Origin: Candidatus Helarchaeota archaeon
Lineage (GTDB): Archaea; Asgardarchaeota; Lokiarchaeia; Helarchaeales; HEL-GB-A
DNA: 42,238 bases
NCBI GenBank assembly: GCA_013375455.1
Contig: JABXJT010000039.1
Coordinates: forward strand, 1 to 42,238
Direction: 5' to 3'
Shown here: piece after piece, positions 8,578-17,001 of the stretch
Numbering within the stretch: the first letter of the stretch is position 1
Layout: each line of letters begins with the position of its first letter
The notes under the pieces: generated by a model
The model's database searches: none
What the model was told of the DNA's origin: nothing
What the model saw: only the letters and a program-made list of their open reading frames with translations
Made by a program: the position numbers and the translations under genes

Positions 8578-8696
8578 CTTACTTCTAACAATCTTTCCCT
8601 ATCATTAAATATTTTGTGACCGACCTTACCTTCACTTAAGACCATATAATTTCTGAGAAAACAAAAAAGAGGAATTTTTGGAGGATTGAGATAATT

Positions 8697-8816
8697 TTAA
8701 CCAATAGAATTTTGAATCCATTCAATTAGTGGAACAATAAGATTTAACCCGATGAGAACTGCAATTGAGAGACTGATTGCAATTAGAATTGCTTTTTCTA
8801 TGGTTAATTCGACCAT
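8697..8816 (-). CDS. 39-aa single-span membrane micropeptide
   Basis: A 39-codon frame from ATG at 8816 to TAA at 8697. The product has a short acidic N-terminus (MVELTIEKA), one unbroken hydrophobic helix of about 22 residues, and an amphipathic tail ending IEWIQNSIG. It lies 33 nt after the AbiEii-like gene on the same strand. No clear ribosome site precedes the ATG, so expression might be by coupling. It is supported by its striking likeness to the 39-aa peptide at 10166: same length, same layout, and the shared tail pattern hydrophobic-acidic-W-I-x-x-S-hydrophobic-G. Function unknown. Confidence 0.55.
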   Translation of the reverse strand: MVELTIEKAILIAISLSIAVLIGLNLIVPLIEWIQNSIG

Positions 8817-8849
8817 GAATATCTGTTATCATAAAATTATAAAAGCTCC

Positions 8850-9980
8850 TCACTCCTCGATTTCAAAAATTATATTATCATGTTTAGAGTTTAATAGATC
8901 AATCACTCTATATGCAACATCCCTGAGATTCGTAGAGTATTGAAGTTTTTTGCGTTGTTGTTTATTAAGATTATTAAAAATTCGTTGTCTCGTGGCATCT
9001 GCCCCATCGGGAATTTGTGTTCGGAGCCAATGCGATGATATTTTGCATATTTTCATTATATCATTATCAGGAATGTAAAAAGAGTGTTTTACCAAACCTT
9101 TAAACAAGACGATAGACTGACCTACCCTTTCTAAATAATCCGCGATACCATGAGCATATCTACTGAAGCTAATTAAGTTAGAAGTTGCTCGCCCATGCCT
9201 CAAATTAGCGGCTTCTTCGAAGGCAGCCCAAGGACTGTTTTTATCATAAGTCTCAGGTATTTTATTCACGATTGCCACGTTAATAATGTCACTAAGATCA
9301 ACATCATGGCCTCGAACAAGCTTCTTTTTAATGATAGCCTTGAGGTCTGAGCCTTCAAGATAGCTGCCAGAACCAAAATCCATGGCTTGTAATTTATCGT
9401 TCGAGGCAATTATGACTTCTGATTTCATTCTTCCGATCCATGAATCAGTCCAAGTAACTTTTTTTTCCCATTCTCTTGTCTTTTTGTTTTTAGTCCAGCC
9501 TATTTCTTTAAGAATGTATTCTAATAAGGTTTGATCTGAAATCCAGAAGTCAATATCATCAGTTGATCGTTTCCGCCTCCAATCCCTCGTTGTATAATCC
9601 CCTAAATACAATTTGATAGTTCCCCTGACGAGTTCTAATTCACCATTACCTAGTGTTTTCTTCGCGTTTGAATGAAATTTATGAGTGGGGTCCTCTGCAA
9701 TTTCCTTCAATCTTCTAATCACAATTTTAGATTCTTCAGCGACAATATCAACGGGTACATTACCATCGGAGGGGTATTCCCTTGATCCACCATTTAAAAA
9801 ATTATAAAATAACGTGAAATTGTCCTTGGGTATGATATATCTGGGATTATTAAACATCGCTTTGCTAAATACATAATATGTAACGCCTGCACGATCCTTA
9901 TACTCTTTTAAAGGACGAACATCTCTAAGGTTATCCCCTTCGCTAACAACATCAGCTTTTATATCCCAGATATGTTCCAT
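8850..9980 (-). CDS. AbiEii-like nucleotidyltransferase protein
   Basis: 376 aa from the ATG at 9980 (a GTG five codons further out is possible; neither has a good ribosome site). The core RGTIKLYLGDYTTRDWRR followed by RSTDDIDFWI resembles the G-x-A/L-L-y ... R-T-D-D-I-D-F pattern of AbiEii/AbiGii-type nucleotidyltransferases, in which the two Asp of DDID bind Mg2+. The remainder is helical and basic. Members are toxins of type IV toxin-antitoxin or phage-defence systems, or nucleotide-transfer enzymes acting on tRNA. No AbiEi-like partner (winged-helix antitoxin) is adjacent; instead there are short membrane peptides on both sides. The divergence in the first motif (a Ser is missing) lowers certainty. 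Confidence 0.5.
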   Translation of the reverse strand: MEHIWDIKADVVSEGDNLRDVRPLKEYKDRAGVTYYVFSKAMFNNPRYIIPKDNFTLFYNFLNGGSREYPSDGNVPVDIVAEESKIVIRRLKEIAEDPTHKFHSNAKKTLGNGELELVRGTIKLYLGDYTTRDWRRKRSTDDIDFWISDQTLLEYILKEIGWTKNKKTREWEKKVTWTDSWIGRMKSEVIIASNDKLQAMDFGSGSYLEGSDLKAIIKKKLVRGHDVDLSDIINVAIVNKIPETYDKNSPWAAFEEAANLRHGRATSNLISFSRYAHGIADYLERVGQSIVLFKGLVKHSFYIPDNDIMKICKISSHWLRTQIPDGADATRQRIFNNLNKQQRKKLQYSTNLRDVAYRVIDLLNSKHDNIIFEIEE

Positions 9981-10165
9981 AGAAAAAAGGATCACATATA
10001 ATCTTATTAAATTTTGTATTTTTATAATTGAATTAATTCTCGCATCTAAAAAGGAGTTTAAATAGTTTTTTCAGGAAATAAGAAGCGGTGATTTAAATAA
10101 ATAACATTGTTAATTGTATTAAATTAGTTCGAGTAAGAAGCCATTATACTAATCTTTCGCCTATA

Positions 10166-10285
10166 ATGGAAGAGGGCCTCCTAATCGGCATCGCAATAGT
10201 CGCAATTCTAATTGTCGTTGGAATTATTTTTGGGGTTTTTGACTGGATCGGTAAATCGTTCGGTTCATTGTTTGATCAATTCTAA
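10166..10285 (+). CDS. 39-aa single-span membrane micropeptide
   Basis: A 39-codon frame from ATG at 10166 to TAA at 10283-10285. It has an acidic start (MEEGLL), a hydrophobic helix of about 20 residues rich in Ile and Val, then FDWIGKSFG and an amphipathic end. The tail matches that of the micropeptide at 8697-8816 at nearly every position around W-I-x-x-S-x-G. It lies in the gap between the divergent nucleotidyltransferase gene and the SDR. No strong ribosome site is visible. Function unknown; small membrane toxins, pore formers or subunits of a membrane complex all have this look. Confidence 0.55.
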   Translation: MEEGLLIGIAIVAILIVVGIIFGVFDWIGKSFGSLFDQF

Positions 10286-10299
10286 AAAAATGAAAAATA

Positions 10300-11049
10300 T
10301 TAGATAGTTGCACCACCATCAACTAAAAGATGTATTCCTGTCGAAAATTCTGCGGTGGCTAAGTATAGGGCTGCATTTGCCATTTCTTCGGGAGTTCCCA
10401 AACGGCGCATTGGCTGGCGAGCAATAAAGTCAGCACGGGCTTTTTCTGGATCATCGAAAGCGGCTATCCTTTTAGCTAGGGATTCCGTATCGGTGGTCCC
10501 AGGACATAAACAATTTACTCGTATCCCATCTTCAAGATAGTCAGCAGCCATCGCTTTAGTTAGAGACCATAAAGCACCCTTGGATGCAGAATAAGCCGCG
10601 CGCTCTTTAACGCCCTTCACCGCTAAAACTGATGCATTATGAATGATGACACCTTTAGTTTTTTTTAGTTCGGGAAGGCAAGCTTTGGTCACAAGATAAG
10701 CCCCAGTCACGTTCACGGCGAAAGTACGTTCCCAATCTTCGAGGGACATGTTATCCACCCGTCCTGGAATGACGATTCCGGCATTATTGAATAAAATATC
10801 TATTTTTCCAAATGCTTTTACTGTTTCTTTGACAAGCTTTTCTGCGGTTTCTTTTTTAGAAACATCCCCTTGAATATAAATTGCTCCTCCACCATTTTCC
10901 TTGATAATTCTGGCGGTTTCTTCAGCAGAAGTTGATTGGGAATTCGTGCATACTTTAGCACCTTCCCTTGCAAATAAAATAGCTGTGGCCTTACCCATGC
11001 CTGCGCCACTGCCCGTTATTATGGCGACTTTTTCTTTTAATTTCATCAT
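10300..11049 (-). CDS. Short-chain dehydrogenase/reductase (SDR)
   Basis: 249 aa classical SDR: TGSGAGMG nucleotide motif (about 12-19), NNAG, catalytic Ser in HNASVLA, YSASKG active site, and GIHLLVDGGATI ending. It starts behind an AAAGGGATT site with two adjacent ATG codons (11049 or 11046). It lies 9 nt downstream of the BKACE gene, so the two form an operon. That pairing suggests a 3-hydroxyacid/3-ketoacid dehydrogenase feeding or draining a beta-keto acid, which is inference. It differs from the SDR at 2481 in the cofactor region, where NSQS replaces an Asp and hints at NADP(H). Confidence 0.92.
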   Translation of the reverse strand: MMKLKEKVAIITGSGAGMGKATAILFAREGAKVCTNSQSTSAEETARIIKENGGGAIYIQGDVSKKETAEKLVKETVKAFGKIDILFNNAGIVIPGRVDNMSLEDWERTFAVNVTGAYLVTKACLPELKKTKGVIIHNASVLAVKGVKERAAYSASKGALWSLTKAMAADYLEDGIRVNCLCPGTTDTESLAKRIAAFDDPEKARADFIARQPMRRLGTPEEMANAALYLATAEFSTGIHLLVDGGATI

Positions 11050-11058
11050 AATCCCTTT

Positions 11059-11862
11059 TTAACTTTTAATTCCAATAATTTTACGCGCTTCTGAGGGAGT
11101 CGCTATGTCCCGACCCAGCTCTTTACTGAGGCTAGCCATCCGTGTCACGATTTCTGTATTATCTTTTGCAACGACTCCTTCTTTAATATATGGGAAATCT
11201 TCTGTTCCCACGCGCACGTGACCCTCGTGTAAGATCGCTAACTTAGCAATTGTTGCCTGTTCTGGTCCCATACAACTAATTGTGTAAATGCTCTTTGATG
11301 GATAATATTTTTTCCGCAAGAAGAATTCGTCGGGATCAGGGGGCGACCATGCACCTCCCGGCCAATTGAAAAATGTAGAGAGGAAATAGGGGGGTTTCAC
11401 TAAGTTTTTTTTAATTAAATAATTAAGATTCCAGAGTGACCCCGTGTTCCAGACTTCCCACTCTGGTTTGATCTGGAATTCATCGCATTTTTTACAATAC
11501 TGCTCGAGTTCATCTCGCGTGTGAAGACGATACACTTGGACATCCGTAAAACTCTCATCATGATGATTAAGAATTATGGAAGCCATGTCAGGGCGTGCAT
11601 CGAAGAGAGCTTGGCGTTCTTCAATGGGATCACTCGACATTCCGGCTTGAATGATCACGTCACATTGTTCACGAACGCGATCTACTATTTCCTCCTCATG
11701 TCCTTTCATTAGATGGATATGAGCGATAGCCGCACCTGCCTCATAACTTTTAACAACATCTTCAATCAATTCATCGATTGTTACTGGCCAATTTTTTGCT
11801 TCGGGGTAAATCCAAGAGTTTGCAGTTGTGACCGTTATTATTAATTTGTTGTTAGGATTCAT
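11059..11862 (-). CDS. Beta-keto acid cleavage enzyme (BKACE, DUF849 family)
   Basis: 267 aa TIM-barrel enzyme. The N-terminal PVTIDELIEDVVKSYEAGAA leads to AHIHLM (the family's zinc-binding HxH motif), and near the C-terminus EGHVRVGTEDF matches the conserved G-hydrophobic-RVG-x-ED element. BKACE proteins such as 3-keto-5-aminohexanoate cleavage enzyme react a beta-keto acid with acetyl-CoA to give acetoacetate and a new acyl-CoA. The frame could begin with TTG at 11871, but the ATG at 11862 is better placed behind AAAGG. It is co-transcribed with the SDR downstream and divergent from the acyl-CoA synthetase-like pair, which makes sense for CoA-ester handling. The exact keto acid is not readable from sequence. 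Confidence 0.88.
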   Translation of the reverse strand: MNPNNKLIITVTTANSWIYPEAKNWPVTIDELIEDVVKSYEAGAAIAHIHLMKGHEEEIVDRVREQCDVIIQAGMSSDPIEERQALFDARPDMASIILNHHDESFTDVQVYRLHTRDELEQYCKKCDEFQIKPEWEVWNTGSLWNLNYLIKKNLVKPPYFLSTFFNWPGGAWSPPDPDEFFLRKKYYPSKSIYTISCMGPEQATIAKLAILHEGHVRVGTEDFPYIKEGVVAKDNTEIVTRMASLSKELGRDIATPSEARKIIGIKS

Positions 11863-11968
11863 CTGCTTCAACCTTTTTTGAGTTTACATTGTCTAAACCT
11901 TTTTAAAAAAGGAATAGGTTAGTGTTTTGAAGAACGAGTTTAAAGTCTTCCGATTAAAGAGTAAAGTT

Positions 11969-12005
11969 CAGGTGTTCAATTGGAAACGAAGGATTACATG
12001 GAAAA
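11969..12005. repeat. Identical 37-nt leader/start repeat, copy 1
   Basis: Bases 11969-12005 are identical to 13507-13543. They contain the ribosome site (caggtg), the TTG start and the first eight codons of the two tandem acyl-CoA synthetase-like genes. The gene bodies are far more diverged than this segment. Confidence 0.85.
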
Positions 12006-13371
12006 ATTGTTTTATCCAAAATCGATTGCGATGATATTAGCATCTAGGAAGAGAGCATGGCAAGTTATCGGAATTAAAGGGTGGAATTACGAAGGAGACT
12101 TGTATTTAGTATCGAAAAGTGAGGAGGAAGTAGCAGGAATCAAATGTTTTCGGGATGTTTCAGATCTTCCTGACCATATAGACCTTGCAATCATTGCAAT
12201 AAATCGGAGAAAGTTGAAAGACATAGTCCAAAAGTGTATAGAGAAAAAAATTCACACCCTTCACATTTTCACCGCGGGAGGAGCTGAGTTTGATGAGGAA
12301 GGAATAGAAATAGAACAAGCAGTTCATGATCTTATAAAAAATTCAGAGGTGCGAGCCATTGGACCAAATTGCATGGGAATTTATTCCCCAGAGGGGAAAT
12401 TTTCGTATGATCCAAGATTCTCTAAAAAGATTGGTTCCGTGGCGTTTGTTTCACAATCTGGTGACCTAACATCTCAGTTCGTGCATGTGGAAAATTATTA
12501 TGGAGTGTATTTTTCAAAGGTGGCTTCCATTGGGAATTCGATTGATTTAACAATTTCAGATTTCGTTAGCTATTTTAGTTCAGACGACAAAACTGAGATC
12601 ATTACCATTTATTTTGAAGGATTTCCTCGTTTTGATGAGACTGAAGGGAAACGATTATGGAACGTTTTACGTAAGAACAAAAAACCGCTCTTATTGTTAC
12701 GAGGAGGAATCTCAGATCAGGGGAAAAAGGCAGCAGAATCCCATACAGGCACTGTTGCCACGAATGAGAGGATTTGGGAGGCAATATATAATCAAACGAG
12801 CGCTTTAAAAATGAAGTCTTATGAAGAATTAGTTGATTCCACACAGGCGTTTTACTTTTGTAAAAATCTCCTCCCAAAAATTAAAAGCGTGGTTTTAATC
12901 ACCTGGTCTGGAGGTAAAGCAGTTTTATCTACTGACCGGCTGATGGAACTAGGGATTAACATGCCTGAAATTAGGCCTCCAACTCGGGACCAGTTGAAAA
13001 AAATGATATCAATTGGGAGTATCCGCAATCCATTAGATTTGCCTTGGATTGATTCTACTGAAAAATATCCAAGGATTTGTAATCTGGCAATAAATGAGGA
13101 CTATATTGGCGGAGCGATTCTTGAAACGGGAGCATGGGAGACATCAGGTGAGCATTTCAATCGATATTTTGAAAATTTGATGAAAATTTTTGAAAATGCA
13201 AAACAACTGGGAAAACCATTTCTAATTTCACTGCCGCATTCTCATAATTATAAACAAAGAAAAAAATTTAAAGACAGGTTAATTGCACAAGGCATTCCGG
13301 TTTTTCCAAGTATATTACGAGCCGCCAAGGCATTCCTTAATCTATATGAATTTCAACAACGAAATTCATGA
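11980..13371 (+). CDS. NDP-forming acyl-CoA synthetase, alpha-type (copy 1)
   Basis: 463 aa with the domain order of ADP-forming acetyl/acyl-CoA synthetase alpha subunits: a Rossmann CoA-binding domain (about 1-130), a flavodoxin-like CoA-ligase domain with VSQSGDLTSQ and ASIGNSIDL, the phosphohistidine motif ESHTGTVA (about residue 253), and a C-terminal domain beginning IRNPLDLPW. No ATP-grasp (beta) domain is present here or elsewhere in the window. These enzymes make ATP from acyl-CoA in fermenting archaea. The TTG start follows caggtg by 5 nt and is confirmed by the paralogue. Oddly, the first Rossmann Gly is replaced (MILAS here against MIGAA in copy 2), which could weaken CoA binding. 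Confidence 0.85.
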   Translation: METKDYMEKLFYPKSIAMILASRKRAWQVIGIKGWNYEGDLYLVSKSEEEVAGIKCFRDVSDLPDHIDLAIIAINRRKLKDIVQKCIEKKIHTLHIFTAGGAEFDEEGIEIEQAVHDLIKNSEVRAIGPNCMGIYSPEGKFSYDPRFSKKIGSVAFVSQSGDLTSQFVHVENYYGVYFSKVASIGNSIDLTISDFVSYFSSDDKTEIITIYFEGFPRFDETEGKRLWNVLRKNKKPLLLLRGGISDQGKKAAESHTGTVATNERIWEAIYNQTSALKMKSYEELVDSTQAFYFCKNLLPKIKSVVLITWSGGKAVLSTDRLMELGINMPEIRPPTRDQLKKMISIGSIRNPLDLPWIDSTEKYPRICNLAINEDYIGGAILETGAWETSGEHFNRYFENLMKIFENAKQLGKPFLISLPHSHNYKQRKKFKDRLIAQGIPVFPSILRAAKAFLNLYEFQQRNS

Positions 13372-13506
13372 AATTCACATCGCCATGTTTTGTAATAACT
13401 TATTTAATTACTTTTTAATAGATTAGGTTTAAACAGAACATTTTAAAAACGCTTGTGGTTAGTATAGTAAAAGCAATTTCCAAAGTAAAGATTACAAGAG
13501 AAAGTA

Positions 13507-13543
13507 CAGGTGTTCAATTGGAAACGAAGGATTACATGGAAAA
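13507..13543. repeat. Identical 37-nt leader/start repeat, copy 2
   Basis: Second copy of the segment at 11969-12005, covering the ribosome site, TTG start (13518) and first codons of the downstream paralogue. It shows that translation of both genes begins at the equivalent TTG. Confidence 0.85.
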
Positions 13544-14906
13544 GCTCTTTTATCCAAAATCGATTGCCATGATAGGAGCAGCAGATAAAAGAATTTGGCA
13601 AATTTTAGGGATTAAGGAAAGAAATTATGAAGGAGACTTCTATTTAGTATCTAGAAATGATGAGGAAATAAAGGGGACAAAATGTCTCCAGGATATTTCG
13701 GAACTTCCTGATGAGATCGATCATGTAATTATAGCCGTCAATCGCAGAAAGTTGAAAGCGACCATCAATCAGTGCATTAGAAAGAAATTTCACACCCTTC
13801 ACCTTTTTACTGCAGGAGGCTCTGAATATGATGAAGAAGGGGTGGAGATAGAGCGTGAAGTGCATGAAATTATAAAAAATAGTGATATCCGGGCAATTGG
13901 AACTAATTGCATGGGAATTTACTCGCCGGAGGGTAAAGTTTCATATGCCCCTATCTTTTCTGAAAAAGTCGGCTCAGTTGCATTTGTCTCACATTCGGGA
14001 GACCTAACAACGCAGTTTGTTGTCCGAGTAAATCATTACGGGGTGTATTTTTCAAAAGCAGCTAGTATTGGTAATTCCGTTGACCTCAAAATTTCTGATT
14101 TCATCGAATATTTTAATTCTGATGAAAAAACAGAGATTATTTCCGTATATTTTGAAGGATTCACCCGGTTTGATGACCAGGAGGGGCGTAGATTGTGGAA
14201 AGCTTTGAAGCAAAATACAAAACCGCTATTGTTTTTACGAGGTGGCACTACACTCCAAGGAAAGAGAGCCGCTGCATCACATACGGGAACTATAGCCTCC
14301 GATGATAGAATTTGGGATTCAGTCTATAAACAAACCAGTGCGTTGAAAGTTGATTCCTTCGATGAACTGGTCGACACGACCATGGCATTTAATTATTGTA
14401 AAAATCTCTATCCAACATCTAAAACTCTAATATTAATCGGATGGTCTGGGGGAAAGGCAGTCCTTTCCACCGACCAAGTTGTCCGTTTGGGAATTGATGT
14501 CCCAGAGATTAGAGAGCCTACAAGAAGTAAAATGCAGGAGATGATTTCAATTGGTAGCGTGAAAAATCCATTAGACTTGCCTTGGATTTCACGCGAAGCG
14601 AAATATCCTAGAATATGCAAATTAGCCATTAGCGAGGATTATGTAGGAGGGGCCATCCTTGAAACGGGAGCCCCGGATACTTTCGATGAGAGATTTGAAC
14701 GAAATTTCGAAAACATAGTAAAAATAGCGGAGTTCGCAAAAAAACGGAAACCCTTTCTCATATCGCTGCCTCATTCTCGTTTTCATAGACAGAGAGAAAA
14801 ATACAAAAATAGACTGATCCAAATCGGCATTCCTGTTTTTCCTAGTCTCATAAGAGCCGCAAAAGCATTTCTAAATTTATATAAATATCAAAAACGCTTC
14901 TTTTAG
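13518..14906 (+). CDS. NDP-forming acyl-CoA synthetase, alpha-type (copy 2)
   Basis: 462 aa, a tandem paralogue of the gene just upstream. All domains are present: CoA-binding with the canonical Gly (IAMIGAADKRIW), VSHSGDLTTQ, ASIGNSVDL, the phosphohistidine motif ASHTGTIA, and KNPLDLPW at the start of the last domain. The frame is open to GTG at 13455, but the duplicated leader shows the TTG at 13518 to be the homologous start, giving nearly the same length as copy 1. Again no beta (ATP-grasp) subunit is nearby, so it must pair with one encoded elsewhere or use another phosphoryl donor. A thiolase follows after 86 nt. Confidence 0.87.
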   Translation: METKDYMEKLFYPKSIAMIGAADKRIWQILGIKERNYEGDFYLVSRNDEEIKGTKCLQDISELPDEIDHVIIAVNRRKLKATINQCIRKKFHTLHLFTAGGSEYDEEGVEIEREVHEIIKNSDIRAIGTNCMGIYSPEGKVSYAPIFSEKVGSVAFVSHSGDLTTQFVVRVNHYGVYFSKAASIGNSVDLKISDFIEYFNSDEKTEIISVYFEGFTRFDDQEGRRLWKALKQNTKPLLFLRGGTTLQGKRAAASHTGTIASDDRIWDSVYKQTSALKVDSFDELVDTTMAFNYCKNLYPTSKTLILIGWSGGKAVLSTDQVVRLGIDVPEIREPTRSKMQEMISIGSVKNPLDLPWISREAKYPRICKLAISEDYVGGAILETGAPDTFDERFERNFENIVKIAEFAKKRKPFLISLPHSRFHRQREKYKNRLIQIGIPVFPSLIRAAKAFLNLYKYQKRFF

Positions 14907-14992
14907 AGTTCTAGTAAAATCTTTAAAAGGAAATTATCTATGTAAAAACAGCTTTTATTTTCGAAAAATTGATTGTAAGGAGATAAAATATA

Positions 14993-16186
14993 ATGCCGGA
15001 TGTAGTTATAGTAGATTATATTAGAACGGCTCAGTCGAGATCTAGACCAAGGCAGCCAGAGCGAGATTGGTTCCACGATTTGACGGGCAGTGAATTAGCT
15101 TATTTATGCATTGAGGAACTATTAAAACGAACAAAAATAGATCCAGCGGATGTTGGAGAATGTGCAATAGGTTCAGCCTTTGGAGTGTGGGAAAATTGGA
15201 CGTATGGTGGTAGAGCTGTCTCTTTGCCGGGTATGCTCCCATTTACTACCCCAGCCATGTTCATCGACCGTCAGTGCGCTTCTGCAATGACCGCCATCCA
15301 CGAAATTTATTTAAAAATTCTAACAGACTATATTGATTGCGGAATTGCAGCAGGTATGGAGCATATGACAAGAGTTCCAATGGGGTTGGAGAATAAGTGG
15401 ATTAGACCGAGTCAAAGGGCATTTATTAGACGCAAAGACATTGATTGGGCAACCGCAACGAATATGGGATTAACTGCTGAAAAGTTAGCTGCCGAAGTAG
15501 GCATGAGTCGGGAACGGATGGATAAATGGGGCACGCGAGCTCATAACTTGGCTGAAAAGGCGATAGATGAAGGATTTTTCAAGGGTGAAATTTTACCACT
15601 TGAGGTCGAATTACCAGATGGAACCAAGAAAGTGTGTGATTATGATCAAGCAGTCAGGCGTGGATCAACGTATGAGAAAACAGCAACCTTAAAGCCCGCT
15701 TTTAAGAGAAAAGGAATTATTACAGCTGGAAATTCGTCCCCACTAAACGCAGGTGGGGGAGCAGTAATGCTTATGTCCCGAGAAAAAGCCAAAGCAGCTG
15801 GAATTAAACCAATAGCTACTATTAAATCAATTGGCTGGGCGGGTGTTGACCCGACCGTGATGGGTAAGGGGCCAGTTCCAGCGACTAAAATGGCGTTAGA
15901 AAAGGCAGGATTAGAAGCAAAAGACATTGATTTCTGGGAAATTAATGAAGCATTTGCCGTCGTCGCTTTATATTGCATTGATCAATTTAGTATCGATCCA
16001 GATAAAGTGAATGTGAAAGGTGGAGGATGTGCAATCGGACACCCATTAGGTATGACTGGAATTAGATTAGTCGGAACTTTAGCCAGAATATTAAAACTGG
16101 AAAATGCACGATATGGCTGTGCAACAATGTGTGTTGGCGGCGGACAAGGGGCAACTGTAATACTAGAAAATGAAGATGCCAAATAA
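14993..16186 (+). CDS. Thiolase (acetyl-CoA C-acetyltransferase)
   Basis: 397 aa, standard thiolase length. C95 in DRQCASAM is the nucleophile, NEAFAV and GGGCAIGHPLGMTG carry the catalytic Asn and His, and the final Cys is in ATMCVGGGQG. The ATG at 14993 follows AAGGAGAT. Unlike many archaeal thiolases of the HMG-CoA pathway, it has no DUF35 or HMG-CoA synthase partner beside it, and its motifs are of the classical degradative/biosynthetic FadA/PhaA type. Placement after two acyl-CoA synthetase-like genes points to acetoacetyl-CoA or beta-ketoacyl-CoA chemistry. Confidence 0.94.
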   Translation: MPDVVIVDYIRTAQSRSRPRQPERDWFHDLTGSELAYLCIEELLKRTKIDPADVGECAIGSAFGVWENWTYGGRAVSLPGMLPFTTPAMFIDRQCASAMTAIHEIYLKILTDYIDCGIAAGMEHMTRVPMGLENKWIRPSQRAFIRRKDIDWATATNMGLTAEKLAAEVGMSRERMDKWGTRAHNLAEKAIDEGFFKGEILPLEVELPDGTKKVCDYDQAVRRGSTYEKTATLKPAFKRKGIITAGNSSPLNAGGGAVMLMSREKAKAAGIKPIATIKSIGWAGVDPTVMGKGPVPATKMALEKAGLEAKDIDFWEINEAFAVVALYCIDQFSIDPDKVNVKGGGCAIGHPLGMTGIRLVGTLARILKLENARYGCATMCVGGGQGATVILENEDAK

Positions 16187-16372
16187 CTAATTCATTCACT
16201 TCTCTTTTTTATTAATTTTAAAACTCTTTTTACAGTGATTTAATGCATCTTTTTTATTGAAAAGCCCCTCGTAATATCGAAATACTATTTCTCATTTTTA
16301 AAATATCTATTTAAGTAAAATCAAGTTCATAATAATTATTAACTTTGAATTGGCATTAGGATGGGATTTTTA

Positions 16373-16966
16373 ATGGTAGATAACGAAACGGAAGTTAGCG
16401 ATGAGGTCTGGAAAAAATTTCTGAGAAGACACTGGAAAATGACCTTAATGATCATTGCGGGAATAAGTGTAGCGACCATTGGCGGGTTTTTATTATTCTA
16501 TTTCTTTATTCTGCCAAATGCAATAGGCACGGGCATAGTACCCTTGGCTTTATCCGCTTGGACCATGGGAAACGTGATAAGTTTTATTTTGAACATAATT
16601 CTTTGGGAATTTTTAATAATCGGCATTCCCGCAATTGCGGTTGCGGCTGTAATTTTCCTACAATGGTGGAATAAGCTCCCAGATGAGGAAAAAGAAGAAT
16701 ATCAAAGGGAACCAAAGAAAAAAGGACCAAGACGAAGAATTACAGCTGGTTCGGGCTCTGGAATTATCTCCTTTTTGGTATTTTTAACGTGGTGCATCAT
16801 CATTTACATTGATGGGAAATGGGATGTTGCTTTCTCAAATTGGGATTTGAACTATCTTACAAATTCTATACTTGCAGCATTTCTCTGGGATTTACTCATC
16901 TTTGGGCTTCCTATTGGATTAATACTCTTATGGTGGTTACGGCGCGAAATGAAAGAGAGCCCCTAA
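16373..16966 (+). CDS. Multi-span membrane protein, unknown function
   Basis: 197 aa from the ATG at 16373 (ATG at 16361 also possible; an AGGATGG site favours the inner one). It has a charged N-terminus (DNETEVSDEVWKKF), about five hydrophobic segments, and a basic cytoplasmic loop in the middle (KKKGPRRR) between the first and second halves. Each half ends with an I-P-I/G turn near W (IIGIPAIAV, FGLPIGLIL), so the protein looks like an internal duplication of a membrane hairpin unit. It ends 35 nt before the parvulin gene. No named family recognised. Confidence 0.7.
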   Translation: MVDNETEVSDEVWKKFLRRHWKMTLMIIAGISVATIGGFLLFYFFILPNAIGTGIVPLALSAWTMGNVISFILNIILWEFLIIGIPAIAVAAVIFLQWWNKLPDEEKEEYQREPKKKGPRRRITAGSGSGIISFLVFLTWCIIIYIDGKWDVAFSNWDLNYLTNSILAAFLWDLLIFGLPIGLILLWWLRREMKESP

Positions 16967-16969
16967 ACT

Positions 16970-16983
16970 TCCTCTTTTTTTAT
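16970..16983 (+). terminator. T-rich tract after membrane protein
   Basis: A cctcttttttt tract directly follows the membrane-protein stop, 20 nt before the parvulin start. It could terminate transcription or just be a weak pause site. Confidence 0.3.
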
Positions 16984-17001
16984 TGGCAATGGGTGTAAGA
17001 A

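Noticed and set aside
8752..8943. Plus-strand 63-codon frame
   Set aside because: It overlaps the micropeptide and the end of the nucleotidyltransferase gene in antisense and has no protein-like pattern.
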